This document shows positions 39,373 through 48,462 of a DNA stretch of 64,000 bases, piece after piece. Source of the DNA: Thermoplasmata archaeon (GTDB lineage Archaea > Thermoplasmatota > Thermoplasmata > RBG-16-68-12); assembly GCA_036395115.1 (NCBI GenBank), contig DASWDU010000018.1, positions 30,239 to 94,238 on the forward strand, in the 5' to 3' direction. A model generated the notes under the pieces. It did not search any database and was not told where the DNA came from. It was given only the letters and a program-made list of their open reading frames with translations. The translations under genes and the position numbers were made by a program. Position 1 is the stretch's first letter; each line of letters starts with the position of its first letter.

Positions 39373-39927
39373 ATGGCGATGCCGGTGTTGCTCGGCCAGA
39401 AGCACGTGAAGGTGAAGGTGTGTCTGGTCGGCGACGTCGCCGTCGGCAAGACGTCTCTCATCAAGCGCTACGTGCAGGATGCGTTCGATGACCGGTACAT
39501 CGCGACCGTCGGCACGAAGGTCACCAAGAAGACGTTCGACGTGATGTGGAAAGGCGCGAGTGCCAGCCTCGACATGCTGGTGTGGGACATCATGGGAGAG
39601 AAGGGATTCCGAGCGCTCCTCCGCGACGCCTACTTCGAAGGATCCCACGGCGTGATCGCGGTGTGCGACATGACCCGCAAGGATACGTTCTACGATCTGA
39701 ACAACTGGGTGCAGATGATCCGCAAGCAGGTCGGCGAGGTGCCGATCGTCTTCCTCGGAAACAAGTTCGATCTGAAGGAGCGACTCGTCGTGAGCGAGGA
39801 GGAACTCGCGCGGATGGGCACGATCCACAACGCGAAGCACTTCGTCACATCGGCGAAGACCGGCAAGGGCGTCAACGAGGCGTTCAAGGTCTTGGCGGAC
39901 GCGATCGCGCACACTGGCGACGCGTGA
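39373..39927 (+). CDS. Ras/Rab-like small GTPase 2 (altered P-loop and switch II)
   Basis: 184 residues. The P-loop GDVAVGKT is at residues 20-27, so the Ras Gly12 position is Val22. G3 is WDIMGEKG, with Glu at the Ras Gln61 position. NKFD and TSAKTG are intact for guanine recognition. In eukaryotic Ras these substitutions reduce GTP hydrolysis, but whether that applies to this family is inference. An AT-rich AATAAAAATTATC just after gene 1 could be its promoter. There is no lipidation motif. Confidence 0.9.
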   Translation: MAMPVLLGQKHVKVKVCLVGDVAVGKTSLIKRYVQDAFDDRYIATVGTKVTKKTFDVMWKGASASLDMLVWDIMGEKGFRALLRDAYFEGSHGVIAVCDMTRKDTFYDLNNWVQMIRKQVGEVPIVFLGNKFDLKERLVVSEEELARMGTIHNAKHFVTSAKTGKGVNEAFKVLADAIAHTGDA

Positions 39928-40040
39928 GTCTGCGGCGCACGGCATGTTGGGCCGCGCGTGTTATCTCATCAGATAACTGTTGGGCAATTCCTTTATAATC
40001 TGAGCCTCGTGCGCGCGTCGCAACCCGTCTGGGGAGTTCC

Positions 40041-40574
40041 ATGGACCGCCAGAGGATGAAGGTCAAGATCTGTCTCGTCGGGGAAGGCGCGGTCGGCAAG
40101 ACGTGCCTCATCCGCCGATTCATTCAAGACCAGTTCGACGACCGATACATCTCGACATTGGGCGCGAAGGTCTCGAAGAAAGAAATCCAGGTCGAGGGCC
40201 CGAACGGGGGCACGGACGTCGACATGACGATTTGGGACATCATGGGGGAGAAGGGCTTCCGCGAATTGCTCAAGGAAGCGTACTTCCACGGCGCCCAAGG
40301 CGTCCTCGCGGTGTGCGACGTCACGCGCAGAGAAACGCTGGACGACCTCGACGACTGGGTCGCGGCCGTCGTCAAGGTGACGGGAAAAATTCCGATCGAG
40401 TATCTCGGGAACAAAGCGGATCTCCGGGACAAGATGGCGGTCAAGGAGTCCGATGTCAAACGGGCCGCCGAAGCCCACGGCGCTCCTTGGATGTTCACGT
40501 CGGCGAAGACGGGCGAGAACGTCGAGCGGGCGTTCGCAAAACTCGCGCAGATGATTGCGGGCCCGAGCGCGTGA
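40041..40574 (+). CDS. Ras/Rab-like small GTPase 3
   Basis: 177 residues. The P-loop is GEGAVGKT (14-21), with Gly at the Ras Gly12 position. G3 is WDIMGEKG, with Glu at the Gln61 position, followed by NKAD and TSAKTG. It is closest in sequence to GTPase 1 (shared FRELLKEAYF and TLDDLDDW). CTTTATAATC at about 39987-39996 looks like its TATA box, so the three genes may be transcribed separately. LonB follows about 130 bases downstream. Confidence 0.9.
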   Translation: MDRQRMKVKICLVGEGAVGKTCLIRRFIQDQFDDRYISTLGAKVSKKEIQVEGPNGGTDVDMTIWDIMGEKGFRELLKEAYFHGAQGVLAVCDVTRRETLDDLDDWVAAVVKVTGKIPIEYLGNKADLRDKMAVKESDVKRAAEAHGAPWMFTSAKTGENVERAFAKLAQMIAGPSA

Positions 40575-40707
40575 GCCCGGTCCGGTTCGCGATTTGTCTG
40601 GAGTCGGCGGAACACTTCTGCGGTTTCATTCCTGTCTTCAAGGTCAAAGTGTTTAAGTAGAAGGCTCGTGTATTCAAAGATGACCAACGCGCGGGGCCGG
40701 TCAATAC

Positions 40708-42693
40708 ATGGTGGAGACCGCGGGAGAACCGGAAGAGCTGCTCCCGGTGGATTCCTGGATTAGCAAGGTGGATTTCCGCAGCACGGCCGAGGTCAAGATC
40801 CCGGAACGTCTCGTGGACCAGGTCATCGGGCAGGAGCGGGCCGTCGAGGTCATCCGGAAGGCCGCAGAGCAGAAGCGGCACGTCATGCTCATCGGCGACC
40901 CCGGCACGGGCAAGTCGATGCTCGCCCGGTCGATGACCGAACTGCTCCCGCGGGACGAACTCCAGGACATCATCGTCTATCACAACCCCGAAGACCCGAA
41001 CGAGCCGAAGATCCGCGTCGTGCCCGCCAGCAAGGGCCGCGAGATCGTCAACGCCCAGAAGGCGGAGGCGATGCAGCGACGGGAGCAGAAAGCCTCGATG
41101 GTCATGACGATCGTGTTCTTCATCATCGGCCTGAGCGTGATCATGTCATACCGATGGACAGACCCGACGCCCGGTTTCACGGACCAGGCGCCTCAGATCA
41201 TCCTGTTCGGCATCCTTGTCGCGGCGATCATCTACATCGCGAGCCGCTACACCGGCCACCGCCAAGAGAACCTGATGGTGCCGAAGCTGCTCGTCAGCCA
41301 CACCCCGGACGAGTCCCCGCCGTTCATCGACGCCACGGGAAGCCACGCCGGCGCGCTCCTCGGCGACGTGAAGCATGACCCGTTCCAAAGCGGGGGCCTC
41401 GAGACGCCCGCCCACGAGCGGGTCGAATCGGGCGCGATCCACAAGGCCCACAAGGGCGTCCTGTTCGTCGACGAGATTAACGTGCTCCGCATGGAAAGCC
41501 AGCAATCCCTGCTGACGGCCATGCAGGAGAAGAAATTCTCCATCGTCGGTCAGAGCGAACGGTCCTCCGGCGCGATGGTGAAGACGGAAGCCGTGCCGTG
41601 CGACTTCATCCTCATCGCCGCCGGGAACCTCGACGCCGTGCAGGGCATGCATCCGGCGCTGCGCTCGCGGATCCGCGGATACGGGTACGAGATCTACATG
41701 AAGAGCACAATGCCGGACACGGAAGACAACCGGCTCAAACTCGTCCGATTCGTCGCCCAAGAGGTCTCGAAGGACCGCAAGATTCCGCATTTCGACCGGA
41801 CGGCCGTCCTCGAGATCCTGCGGGAGGCGCAGCGACGTGCGGGCCGTCGCGGGCAGCTCACCCTCCGGTTGCGGGAACTCGGTGGCCTGATCCGCGTCGC
41901 GGGCGACATCGCCCAGGAAGAGGCCACGCCCCTCGTGACCGCGCAGCATGTCCTCAATGCGAAGCGGATCGCCCGCTCCCTCGAGCAGCAGGTCGCGGAC
42001 CGAATGATCGAGCGGGGCAAGGAGTACCAGACCTTCATCACGGAAGGCGCGATCGTCGGCATGGTCAACGGCCTCGCGGTGCTCGTCGGCGACAACTCAA
42101 TCGCGGAGTTCAGCGGGATCGTCCTGCCGATCGCCGCGGAAGTCACGCCGGCACAAGCGAAGCAGGGCGGGCGGATCATCGCGACCGGCCGCCTCGGGGA
42201 GATCGCGAAGGAGGCCGTCGAGAACGTCTCCGCCCTCATCAAGAAGTACACGGGGGAGGACATCTCGAATCACGATATCCATGTGCAGTTCGTTGGCTCC
42301 CGGGAGGGCACGGAAGGAGACAGCGCCTCGATCTCCGTCGCCACCGCGGTCATCAGCGCCCTCGAAGAAGTCCCCGTCAACCAGACCGTCGCGATGACGG
42401 GCTCCCTCAGCGTCCGCGGGCAGGTCTTGCCCGTCGGCGGCGTCACCGCGAAAATCGAGGCGGCCGCGGAACTCGGAATCAAGAAGGTCGTCATCCCGCG
42501 GGCGAACCTCAAAGACGTCCTGCTGGAGGACAAGTACCAGGGAAAAATCGAAATCGTCCCCGTCGACACGCTGAGCGAGGTGCTCGAAGAAGCCCTCGTC
42601 GGCCCGAAGAAGTCTGGGCTGATCAGCAAGCTCGCGGCCCTCGTCCCCAAGATGACCCCGGACAAACCGGGTCCTGCGGCGGTCCCCCACTGA
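40708..42693 (+). CDS. lonB: ATP-dependent membrane protease LonB
   Basis: 661 residues. The AAA+ domain has Walker A GDPGTGKS (63-70), an inserted membrane hairpin (helices about 131-147 and 162-179) and Walker B VDEIN (254-258). The C-terminal Lon protease domain has the catalytic Ser539 in EGDSAS and Lys582 in TAKIEAA. It degrades unfolded and membrane-linked proteins from the cytoplasmic face. A GTTTAAG element at about 40649-40655 is a possible promoter. The CxxC mini-protein and nadM follow closely. Confidence 0.96.
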   Translation: MVETAGEPEELLPVDSWISKVDFRSTAEVKIPERLVDQVIGQERAVEVIRKAAEQKRHVMLIGDPGTGKSMLARSMTELLPRDELQDIIVYHNPEDPNEPKIRVVPASKGREIVNAQKAEAMQRREQKASMVMTIVFFIIGLSVIMSYRWTDPTPGFTDQAPQIILFGILVAAIIYIASRYTGHRQENLMVPKLLVSHTPDESPPFIDATGSHAGALLGDVKHDPFQSGGLETPAHERVESGAIHKAHKGVLFVDEINVLRMESQQSLLTAMQEKKFSIVGQSERSSGAMVKTEAVPCDFILIAAGNLDAVQGMHPALRSRIRGYGYEIYMKSTMPDTEDNRLKLVRFVAQEVSKDRKIPHFDRTAVLEILREAQRRAGRRGQLTLRLRELGGLIRVAGDIAQEEATPLVTAQHVLNAKRIARSLEQQVADRMIERGKEYQTFITEGAIVGMVNGLAVLVGDNSIAEFSGIVLPIAAEVTPAQAKQGGRIIATGRLGEIAKEAVENVSALIKKYTGEDISNHDIHVQFVGSREGTEGDSASISVATAVISALEEVPVNQTVAMTGSLSVRGQVLPVGGVTAKIEAAAELGIKKVVIPRANLKDVLLEDKYQGKIEIVPVDTLSEVLEEALVGPKKSGLISKLAALVPKMTPDKPGPAAVPH

Positions 42694-42711
42694 GTCGCCC
42701 GGAGGGACCCA

Positions 42712-42879
42712 ATGGACGAAGCGCCCGAGCCATTCGAGTTCTCCGAGCCGATGCCGTGCTACGAGCCCAACCCGTCCCTCGCTGCGGGGCAAGAGGACGG
42801 CCGGTGCGTGCACTGCCGCAAGTTCCTCACGCTCGAGTGTCCGTACATCGACCACTTCCTCGGAGAGGATGAAGGGTGA
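42712..42879 (+). CDS. Small CxxC protein between lonB and nadM
   Basis: 55 residues from ATG 42712, with GGAGG at 42701-42705 giving a good ribosome site. Acidic ends flank CVHC...LECPYIDHF, so two to three cysteines and a histidine could bind a metal. The TGA overlaps the nadM GTG (GTGA). The function is unknown; co-translation with NadM and co-transcription with LonB are likely. Confidence 0.7.
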   Translation: MDEAPEPFEFSEPMPCYEPNPSLAAGQEDGRCVHCRKFLTLECPYIDHFLGEDEG

Positions 42880-43421
42880 GCGGCCGGGCCTTCTTCATCG
42901 GGCGGTTCCAGCCGTTCCACCGGGGCCATCTCGCGACGGTCAAGCGGATCCTGGAGTCCCATGACGAGCTGATCCTCGGGATCGGTTCGGCCCAGTACAG
43001 CCACACCGGCGAGAATCCGTTCACCGCCGGAGAACGGTACGAGATGATCAAGCGCGCCCTCGATGCGGAGGGCATCCACGTCTACCACATCGTGCCGATC
43101 CCGGACACGCACGTGCACAGCGTCTGGGTGAGCCACGTCCTCTCCCTTGTGCCCCGCTTCGATGTCGTCTTTTCGAATTCGGATCTCGTCGTGCGGCTGT
43201 TCCGGGAGCACGGGCTCAAGGTCCTCTCGCCCCCGCTCGTGGACCGGGAGCGGCTTTCCGGCACGAAGGTGCGCGAGGCGATGCTCAAAGGCGGCGACTG
43301 GCAATCGCTCGTCCCCGCCGTCGTCGCGCAGTACATCGACGAGATCGATGGCGTCGAACGAATCCGGGAGACGCACAAGTACTCGACGCCGTACGGCACC
43401 CGCGAGAACCACGACGGCTGA
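42876..43421 (+). CDS. nadM: Nicotinamide-nucleotide adenylyltransferase (archaeal type)
   Basis: 181 residues from GTG 42876. FIGRFQPFHRGHLATVKRIL carries the GxFxPxHxGH nucleotidyl-transferase motif, and RLSGTKVREAML the ISSTxxR-like motif. It makes NAD+ from NMN and ATP. Size and sequence match archaeal NadM. A T-rich tract (about 43537-43552) follows in the gap and may end transcription. Confidence 0.95.
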   Translation: MSGRAFFIGRFQPFHRGHLATVKRILESHDELILGIGSAQYSHTGENPFTAGERYEMIKRALDAEGIHVYHIVPIPDTHVHSVWVSHVLSLVPRFDVVFSNSDLVVRLFREHGLKVLSPPLVDRERLSGTKVREAMLKGGDWQSLVPAVVAQYIDEIDGVERIRETHKYSTPYGTRENHDG

Positions 43422-43550
43422 GAAAGCAGACCCGTCCGCGAGCCTTCCGAGGACGGGTGCCGGCAAGCATCCCTCCAGAACGAGCGCCCCGTCCCGCGGA
43501 TTTCTGCCTGGCGATCGGTCCGAGCCGTTCCCGCCTTCTTTAGCTTTTTC

Positions 43551-44870
43551 TCAAGTGGCCTTGAGATAACCGACGAGGACCGGGACGAGTAACGAAGCCA
43601 TCAAGTGCACCCGCCGGACCCGGAGGGCGATGGGCACGAGCCCGACGATGGCGGCGATTGCGGCGACGGCGAGGCCGACGGGACCGGAGACAATCGCGAG
43701 CAGGATGACAATCGCGGCGAGGGAGGCCCCGCAAAGCCGGCGTGGATTCGCCGTCGACGAACGCACGGCGACCCATCGCGCCGTACGGACGGCGAGGGGC
43801 GCGGCCACGGCGGTCGCGAGGACGGTCCCTCCGATGAGGACGAGGAGAGACGCCGGGATCCGGAACGGCTCCGGCCATGCGCCGTATTCGGGGAGGAGAC
43901 GATCCACCGCGACCGCGGCGCCGCTCCGGGAGCGATGGATCATGTACAGGACCGCGACGCTGAGGAGTGCGGTCGAGCTGGACACGGCCCCGAGCACGAC
44001 CATGAACTGGGATGGACCCGTCGACTTGCGGACGCGAAGCGAGGCGATCGTCGCCGCCGCGCCGCCGCTGAGGCCGGGGAGCCAGGACACGCTCGCGCCG
44101 GCGAGGGTCCCTCGGATCGCGGACCGCACGTCCTCGCGGTTGATCGGACGGAGCGGCTCGAGGCGCTGGAACGGAATCGTGCCCGGCCGGGCCCTCATGC
44201 CGACGATCAGGCTCGGGACGCCGAAGAGCCCGGAAAACAGCGGGAACAGGATGACGCCGGCCTCGAGCGGAGTCGGGCCTCGCAACGCCGCCACGCCGAG
44301 TACGCCTGCGAGCGCCTGGACCCAGGCCGCCCGCCGAACCCGATGCGTCTTCCGTCCCCGGAATTCAGAGAGGAGCAACGCCGCGAGGACGAAGGCGAGG
44401 AACGCCGCAGACCACGGTCGGAAGCGGTCCGCGAGCCCAATCGGGTCGGCCAGGACCGTGCGCAACGGGATGAGCGCGAGCACGGCGAACGCGGTCCCCA
44501 GTACGACCCCGCGTGCGGCGAGGGCGACCGCCTTCGCCCCTTGTCCGACCAAGAGGAGCCGGTGGCCCGGCAACGTCGCGAGCGCCGAACCTTCGGCGGG
44601 TGCGCCGAGGAACACGCTCGGGATGAAGTCGAAGACCGCGTGCGTGGCCGCGGTCGCGAGGAGGTAGACCGAGAGGAAGATCCCGACGTCGCTCGGTCCG
44701 GCCTCCGGCAGGACGGAAGCGAGGAACGACGCCCACGCCGGCCCCGTCGCCAGGACGAACGCGGCGACGTTGTTCACGTGCAACCCCGGCGAAAGGCCGG
44801 TGAGCACGCCAGTCAGGACGCCGAGCAACGCGACGAAGAGGAAGCCGAGGAAGAACGCCGGGAGGCTCAC
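43551..44870 (-). CDS. TctA-like integral membrane protein (COG1784/DUF112 family)
   Basis: 439 residues with about ten to twelve membrane helices. GVLTGVLTGLSPGLHVNNVAAF near the N-terminus is the TctA-type glycine-rich signature, echoed by GASVSWLPGLSGGAAATIA near the middle. Bacterial TctA needs TctB and a binding protein TctC; neither is present, as is usual for the archaeal branch. Substrate unknown. Confidence 0.85.
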   Translation of the reverse strand: MSLPAFFLGFLFVALLGVLTGVLTGLSPGLHVNNVAAFVLATGPAWASFLASVLPEAGPSDVGIFLSVYLLATAATHAVFDFIPSVFLGAPAEGSALATLPGHRLLLVGQGAKAVALAARGVVLGTAFAVLALIPLRTVLADPIGLADRFRPWSAAFLAFVLAALLLSEFRGRKTHRVRRAAWVQALAGVLGVAALRGPTPLEAGVILFPLFSGLFGVPSLIVGMRARPGTIPFQRLEPLRPINREDVRSAIRGTLAGASVSWLPGLSGGAAATIASLRVRKSTGPSQFMVVLGAVSSSTALLSVAVLYMIHRSRSGAAVAVDRLLPEYGAWPEPFRIPASLLVLIGGTVLATAVAAPLAVRTARWVAVRSSTANPRRLCGASLAAIVILLAIVSGPVGLAVAAIAAIVGLVPIALRVRRVHLMASLLVPVLVGYLKAT

Positions 44871-44924
44871 GCGACGGGAGCGCCTGTCGGGAGGGTGAAG
44901 GTCCGCGGTGCAGGTAGGCTACAC

Positions 44925-46493
44925 TCAGGCGGAGCGGGTCGCGCCCCAGCCCCCGCCGCCGGGCGTCTCGACGATCAGCAGGTCGCCCTTGGACAGAGGG
45001 ACCGTGGCCTTCGAGGGCAAGGGACGCCGCCTTCCCTCGCGCACGAGCACGTTCCGTCCGGACCGGCCGTCGCGGCCGCCTTGCAGGCCGCGCGGCGCGA
45101 GGACCCGCCGCTCCGAGAGAATCGACGCGGTGCCCGCCGAGGCGAGGAACCGCACGGACCGGCGCACGCCATCGCCGCCCGCATGGAGGCCTCCGCCCCC
45201 GCTCGCCGGGATGAGACGGTATTCCTCGACCCGAAGCGGGTACGCGAGCTCGAGCGCCTCGACCGGCGTGTTGCGGGTGTTCGTCATGTGGGTGTGGACG
45301 CCCGACATGCCGTCCCGGAACGGGAGGGCCCCTTCCCCGCCCGCGATCGTCTCATAATACGAGAACGGCCGGGGCCCGGCCGCGCCAATCGTCAGGTTGT
45401 TCATCGTCCCTTGGCTCTGCGCGGGCACGCGGTCCGCGAGCGGCTCCGCCAGCCCGCGGAACAGGACGTCGACGATCCGCTGCGACGTCTCGACGTTGCC
45501 CGCCGCCACCGCCGCGGGCGGACGCGGGCGCACGAGGCTCCCTTCCTCCGCGAGCACCCGCACGGGTCGGTACGCCCCCGCATTTCGGGGCGCCTCGGGG
45601 TCGGTGAGACATCGCACGACGTAGTACGTCGCGCTCAGCGTCACGGCGAACGGCGCATTGAGATTCCCCCGGACTTGGCGATCTGTCCCGACGAAGTCCA
45701 CCGAGATCCCGGATCCACCAATCGTGACCTCGGCCCGGATCCGGATGAGCTTCGGTTGCTCGCGGGAGACGCCCTCGAGGAAGTCCTCGGAAGCCCACGT
45801 GCCTCGAGGGAGCGGCGCAATCGCGGCGCGCACCCGACGTTCCGCGTAGTCGAGCAGTTCGTCGATCGCGCCCCGCAAGCGCGTGATGCCGATCCGCCCC
45901 GCGAGTTCGAGGAGACGCCGCGCGCCGAGTTCGTTCGCCGCGACTTGGGCGCGGAGATCTCCCAGCCGCTCCGCGGGATTCAACGTCTCCCGCCGAAAGC
46001 GGTCGATGACGGCCTTGCGCTCCCGACCTCGGTCCAGGACTTTCTGCGGTTCGAACACGACGCCTTCGTCCTCGAGGCGCGTCGCGTCCGCGGGCATCGA
46101 GCCCGGCGTCGTGCCACCGATGTCCGCATGATGGGCGCGGTTCACCGAGAACCCGATCACCGCATCTCGAAGGAATACCGGCCGGATGAGAGTCACGTCG
46201 GGCAGATGGGTGCCGCCGCGGTACGGATCGTTCAGGACGATTTGGTCCCCTTCGCGCAGCGTCCCTGGGAAGTCCCGCAGGACGGCCTCGACCGCGAGGG
46301 GCATCGAGCCGAGATGGACCGGGATGTGCTCGGCCTGGGACACCATGCGTCCCTCTGCATCGAAGAGGGCGCAGCTCGCATCCATCCGCTCCTTGATGTT
46401 CGGCGAGTAGGCGGTCCTCCGGAGGGCGACGCCCATCTCCTCCGGGATGAACGACAGGGCTGTCTGGAAGACCTCGAGCTCGGCCGGATTCAC
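44925..46493 (-). CDS. hyuB: Hydantoinase/oxoprolinase subunit B
   Basis: 522 residues from GTG 46493, overlapping the hyuA stop (GTGA). ELEVFQTALSFIPEEMGVALRRTAYSPNIKERMD, HIPVHLGSMP and NDPYRGGTHLPDV are hallmarks. With HyuA it forms an ATP-dependent cyclic-amide hydrolase or carboxylase of the hydantoinase/5-oxoprolinase/acetone carboxylase group; substrate not predictable. Last gene of a trpB-hyuA-hyuB operon. Confidence 0.93.
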   Translation of the reverse strand: MNPAELEVFQTALSFIPEEMGVALRRTAYSPNIKERMDASCALFDAEGRMVSQAEHIPVHLGSMPLAVEAVLRDFPGTLREGDQIVLNDPYRGGTHLPDVTLIRPVFLRDAVIGFSVNRAHHADIGGTTPGSMPADATRLEDEGVVFEPQKVLDRGRERKAVIDRFRRETLNPAERLGDLRAQVAANELGARRLLELAGRIGITRLRGAIDELLDYAERRVRAAIAPLPRGTWASEDFLEGVSREQPKLIRIRAEVTIGGSGISVDFVGTDRQVRGNLNAPFAVTLSATYYVVRCLTDPEAPRNAGAYRPVRVLAEEGSLVRPRPPAAVAAGNVETSQRIVDVLFRGLAEPLADRVPAQSQGTMNNLTIGAAGPRPFSYYETIAGGEGALPFRDGMSGVHTHMTNTRNTPVEALELAYPLRVEEYRLIPASGGGGLHAGGDGVRRSVRFLASAGTASILSERRVLAPRGLQGGRDGRSGRNVLVREGRRRPLPSKATVPLSKGDLLIVETPGGGGWGATRSA

Positions 46494-48421
46494 GATGTCA
46501 CCTCGATGTCGATCAGGCCACGAGGATCGATGCGGAAGCGGGCGTCGGGAGGCACCACGGTGGTTGCGTGGTCCTCCGCCACGATGGACGGGCCTTCCGC
46601 CTCGAAGCCCACCGCGAGGGATTCCCGCTCGAAGACAGGAGCGTCCGCCCATCCGTCGTCGAAGAGCACCCGACGATGAGCCATGCGGCCGGCGCGTTTG
46701 GCCGGGGGCCGTGGGATCGTCACACGGCGCGGGAGCTGCACCGCGAGCCGGACCGTGACGAGTTCGATCCGCTCCTCCCGCGAGGCGTATCCGTAGAGGC
46801 GCCGATGCTCGCGGCGGAAGGCCCTCGCCAGATCGCCTCGGAGTGGCACGTTGATCTCGTAGCTCTGGCCCCGGTACCGCAGGTCGACGCTGCCGAGGAG
46901 GAGGGCCTTGCGGGGGCCGAGCCCTTGCTGCCGCAAGGAGTCCCGGGCGCGGGATTCGAAGCGCCGAACGGTCTTGGCCAGGATCCGTTCCGCGTTCTCC
47001 AAGGGATGGACGGCGGTCTGGCTATATTCCAGCTGATAGGGCGAGATGAGGATCCCGTACGCGGAGAACGCGCCGGGGAGGAAGGGGACGAGGACGCGAG
47101 GGATCCGCAGTTCCTTCGCGAGGGCACACGCATGCATCGGTCCGGCTCCCCCGAAGGCGAGGAGGGCGAAGGCATGCGGGTCGAGCCCTCGACGGGCCAG
47201 GACGAGGCGCATGGCCTTCGCCATGTTCGCGCGCACGACCCGTTGGACGCCGAGGACGGCTTCATCCGCAGAGAGGCGGAGATCCTCCGCGAGGCGCGCG
47301 ATCCCTTTCGAGGCGAGTGCGCGGTGGAGCGGGAGGCGGCCTCCGAGCAGGGTTTCGCCCAAGGCCCCCGCGACGAGGTCCGCATCGGTGACGGTCGGCG
47401 ACACCCCGCCTTTCCCGTAGGCGACGGGACCGGGTTCCGCGCCCGCGCTCCGAGGGCCAACGCGCAGCGCGCGACCCTCATCGATCCACGCGATGCTGCC
47501 TCCCCCCGCTCCGACCGACTCGATGTCCACCACGGGGAGGGCGATCGGGAATGTGTCGATCACCGCCTCCGTTGTCCAGGACGCTGCGCCGTTGAGAATC
47601 GCCGAGAAGTCTGCACTCGTTCCGCCCATGTCGAACGTGATAAGATTTCCACGGCCCGCAGCCTTCGCAACGGCCACCGCGGCGGCCACTCCTCCCGCAG
47701 GACCGCTCAACACGATGTCGACGGGCCGGCGCAACACAGCCCGGTTGGAGACGACTCCCCCCGAAGACTTCATCACGGAGAACGCACCGCCGACCGCGCG
47801 CTCGAGTCCCTCCAGGTAGCGACGTACGAGCGGCTTCACGTACGCGTCGAGGGCCGTCGTGGAAGAGCGCTCGAACTCGCGGAACTCCGCGAGGACCTCG
47901 TGGCTCAGCGACACGGAGACGCCAGCGAGCGCCTTCGCGAGCTGCCGCTCATGCGCGGGGCGGAGGAACGAGAAGAGGAGCGACACCGCGACGGACTCCG
48001 CACCGCTCGCGCGGACCTTCCGTGCGATTTCGTCGACGTCCTTCGCCGTCGGGGACCGAAGGACACGGCCGCGCGCGTCGACCCGCTCCGGGAGGCCGAA
48101 GCACCGCTCCCTCGGGACCGGCGGGCTCGGCCGGATGACCCGGAGGTCGTACAGCGAGGGCCGGTTCTGGCGTCCGATCAGGAGAAGATCCTCGAACCCT
48201 GCGGTGGTCACGAAGGCGGTGCGAGCTCCTTTTCGCTCCAAGATCGCGTTCGTAGCCACCGTGCTGCCGTGGGCGATGTCGGCCGCACCGAGTCCTCGTA
48301 TGCCCGCGAGGACCGCTTCCGACGGATCGCGGGTGCTCGGCAGCTTTGCGGCGACGACGGAGCGGCCGCGGAAACCGACGAAGTCCGTGAAGGTTCCGCC
48401 GACATCGACGCCGACGTCCAC
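46490..48421 (-). CDS. hyuA: Hydantoinase/oxoprolinase subunit A
   Basis: 643 residues from GTG 48421 (VDVGVDVGGTFTDFVGF); upstream in-frame sequence is the shadow of trpB. The N-terminal DVGGTFTD phosphate motif, HGSTVATNAILERKGA, and FDMGGTSADFS mark the ASKHA fold. LLAFGGAGPMHACALAKEL is the adenosine motif. It activates the substrate with ATP for HyuB. It starts 41 bases after trpB. Confidence 0.94.
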   Translation of the reverse strand: MDVGVDVGGTFTDFVGFRGRSVVAAKLPSTRDPSEAVLAGIRGLGAADIAHGSTVATNAILERKGARTAFVTTAGFEDLLLIGRQNRPSLYDLRVIRPSPPVPRERCFGLPERVDARGRVLRSPTAKDVDEIARKVRASGAESVAVSLLFSFLRPAHERQLAKALAGVSVSLSHEVLAEFREFERSSTTALDAYVKPLVRRYLEGLERAVGGAFSVMKSSGGVVSNRAVLRRPVDIVLSGPAGGVAAAVAVAKAAGRGNLITFDMGGTSADFSAILNGAASWTTEAVIDTFPIALPVVDIESVGAGGGSIAWIDEGRALRVGPRSAGAEPGPVAYGKGGVSPTVTDADLVAGALGETLLGGRLPLHRALASKGIARLAEDLRLSADEAVLGVQRVVRANMAKAMRLVLARRGLDPHAFALLAFGGAGPMHACALAKELRIPRVLVPFLPGAFSAYGILISPYQLEYSQTAVHPLENAERILAKTVRRFESRARDSLRQQGLGPRKALLLGSVDLRYRGQSYEINVPLRGDLARAFRREHRRLYGYASREERIELVTVRLAVQLPRRVTIPRPPAKRAGRMAHRRVLFDDGWADAPVFERESLAVGFEAEGPSIVAEDHATTVVPPDARFRIDPRGLIDIEVTS

Positions 48422-48462
48422 GCCGGCGGAATGGACGGACGACTCAAGTCCTTTGTCGCCGA

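Noticed and set aside
43422..43550. Possible small RNA or gene after nadM
   Set aside because: Only a T-rich tract consistent with a transcription end is visible; no stable stem or open frame of note.
43605..46679. 1024-codon open frame on the plus strand
   Set aside because: Antisense shadow of the TctA-like and HyuB genes; its composition is low-complexity Arg/Gly/Glu/Asp as expected in high-GC DNA.
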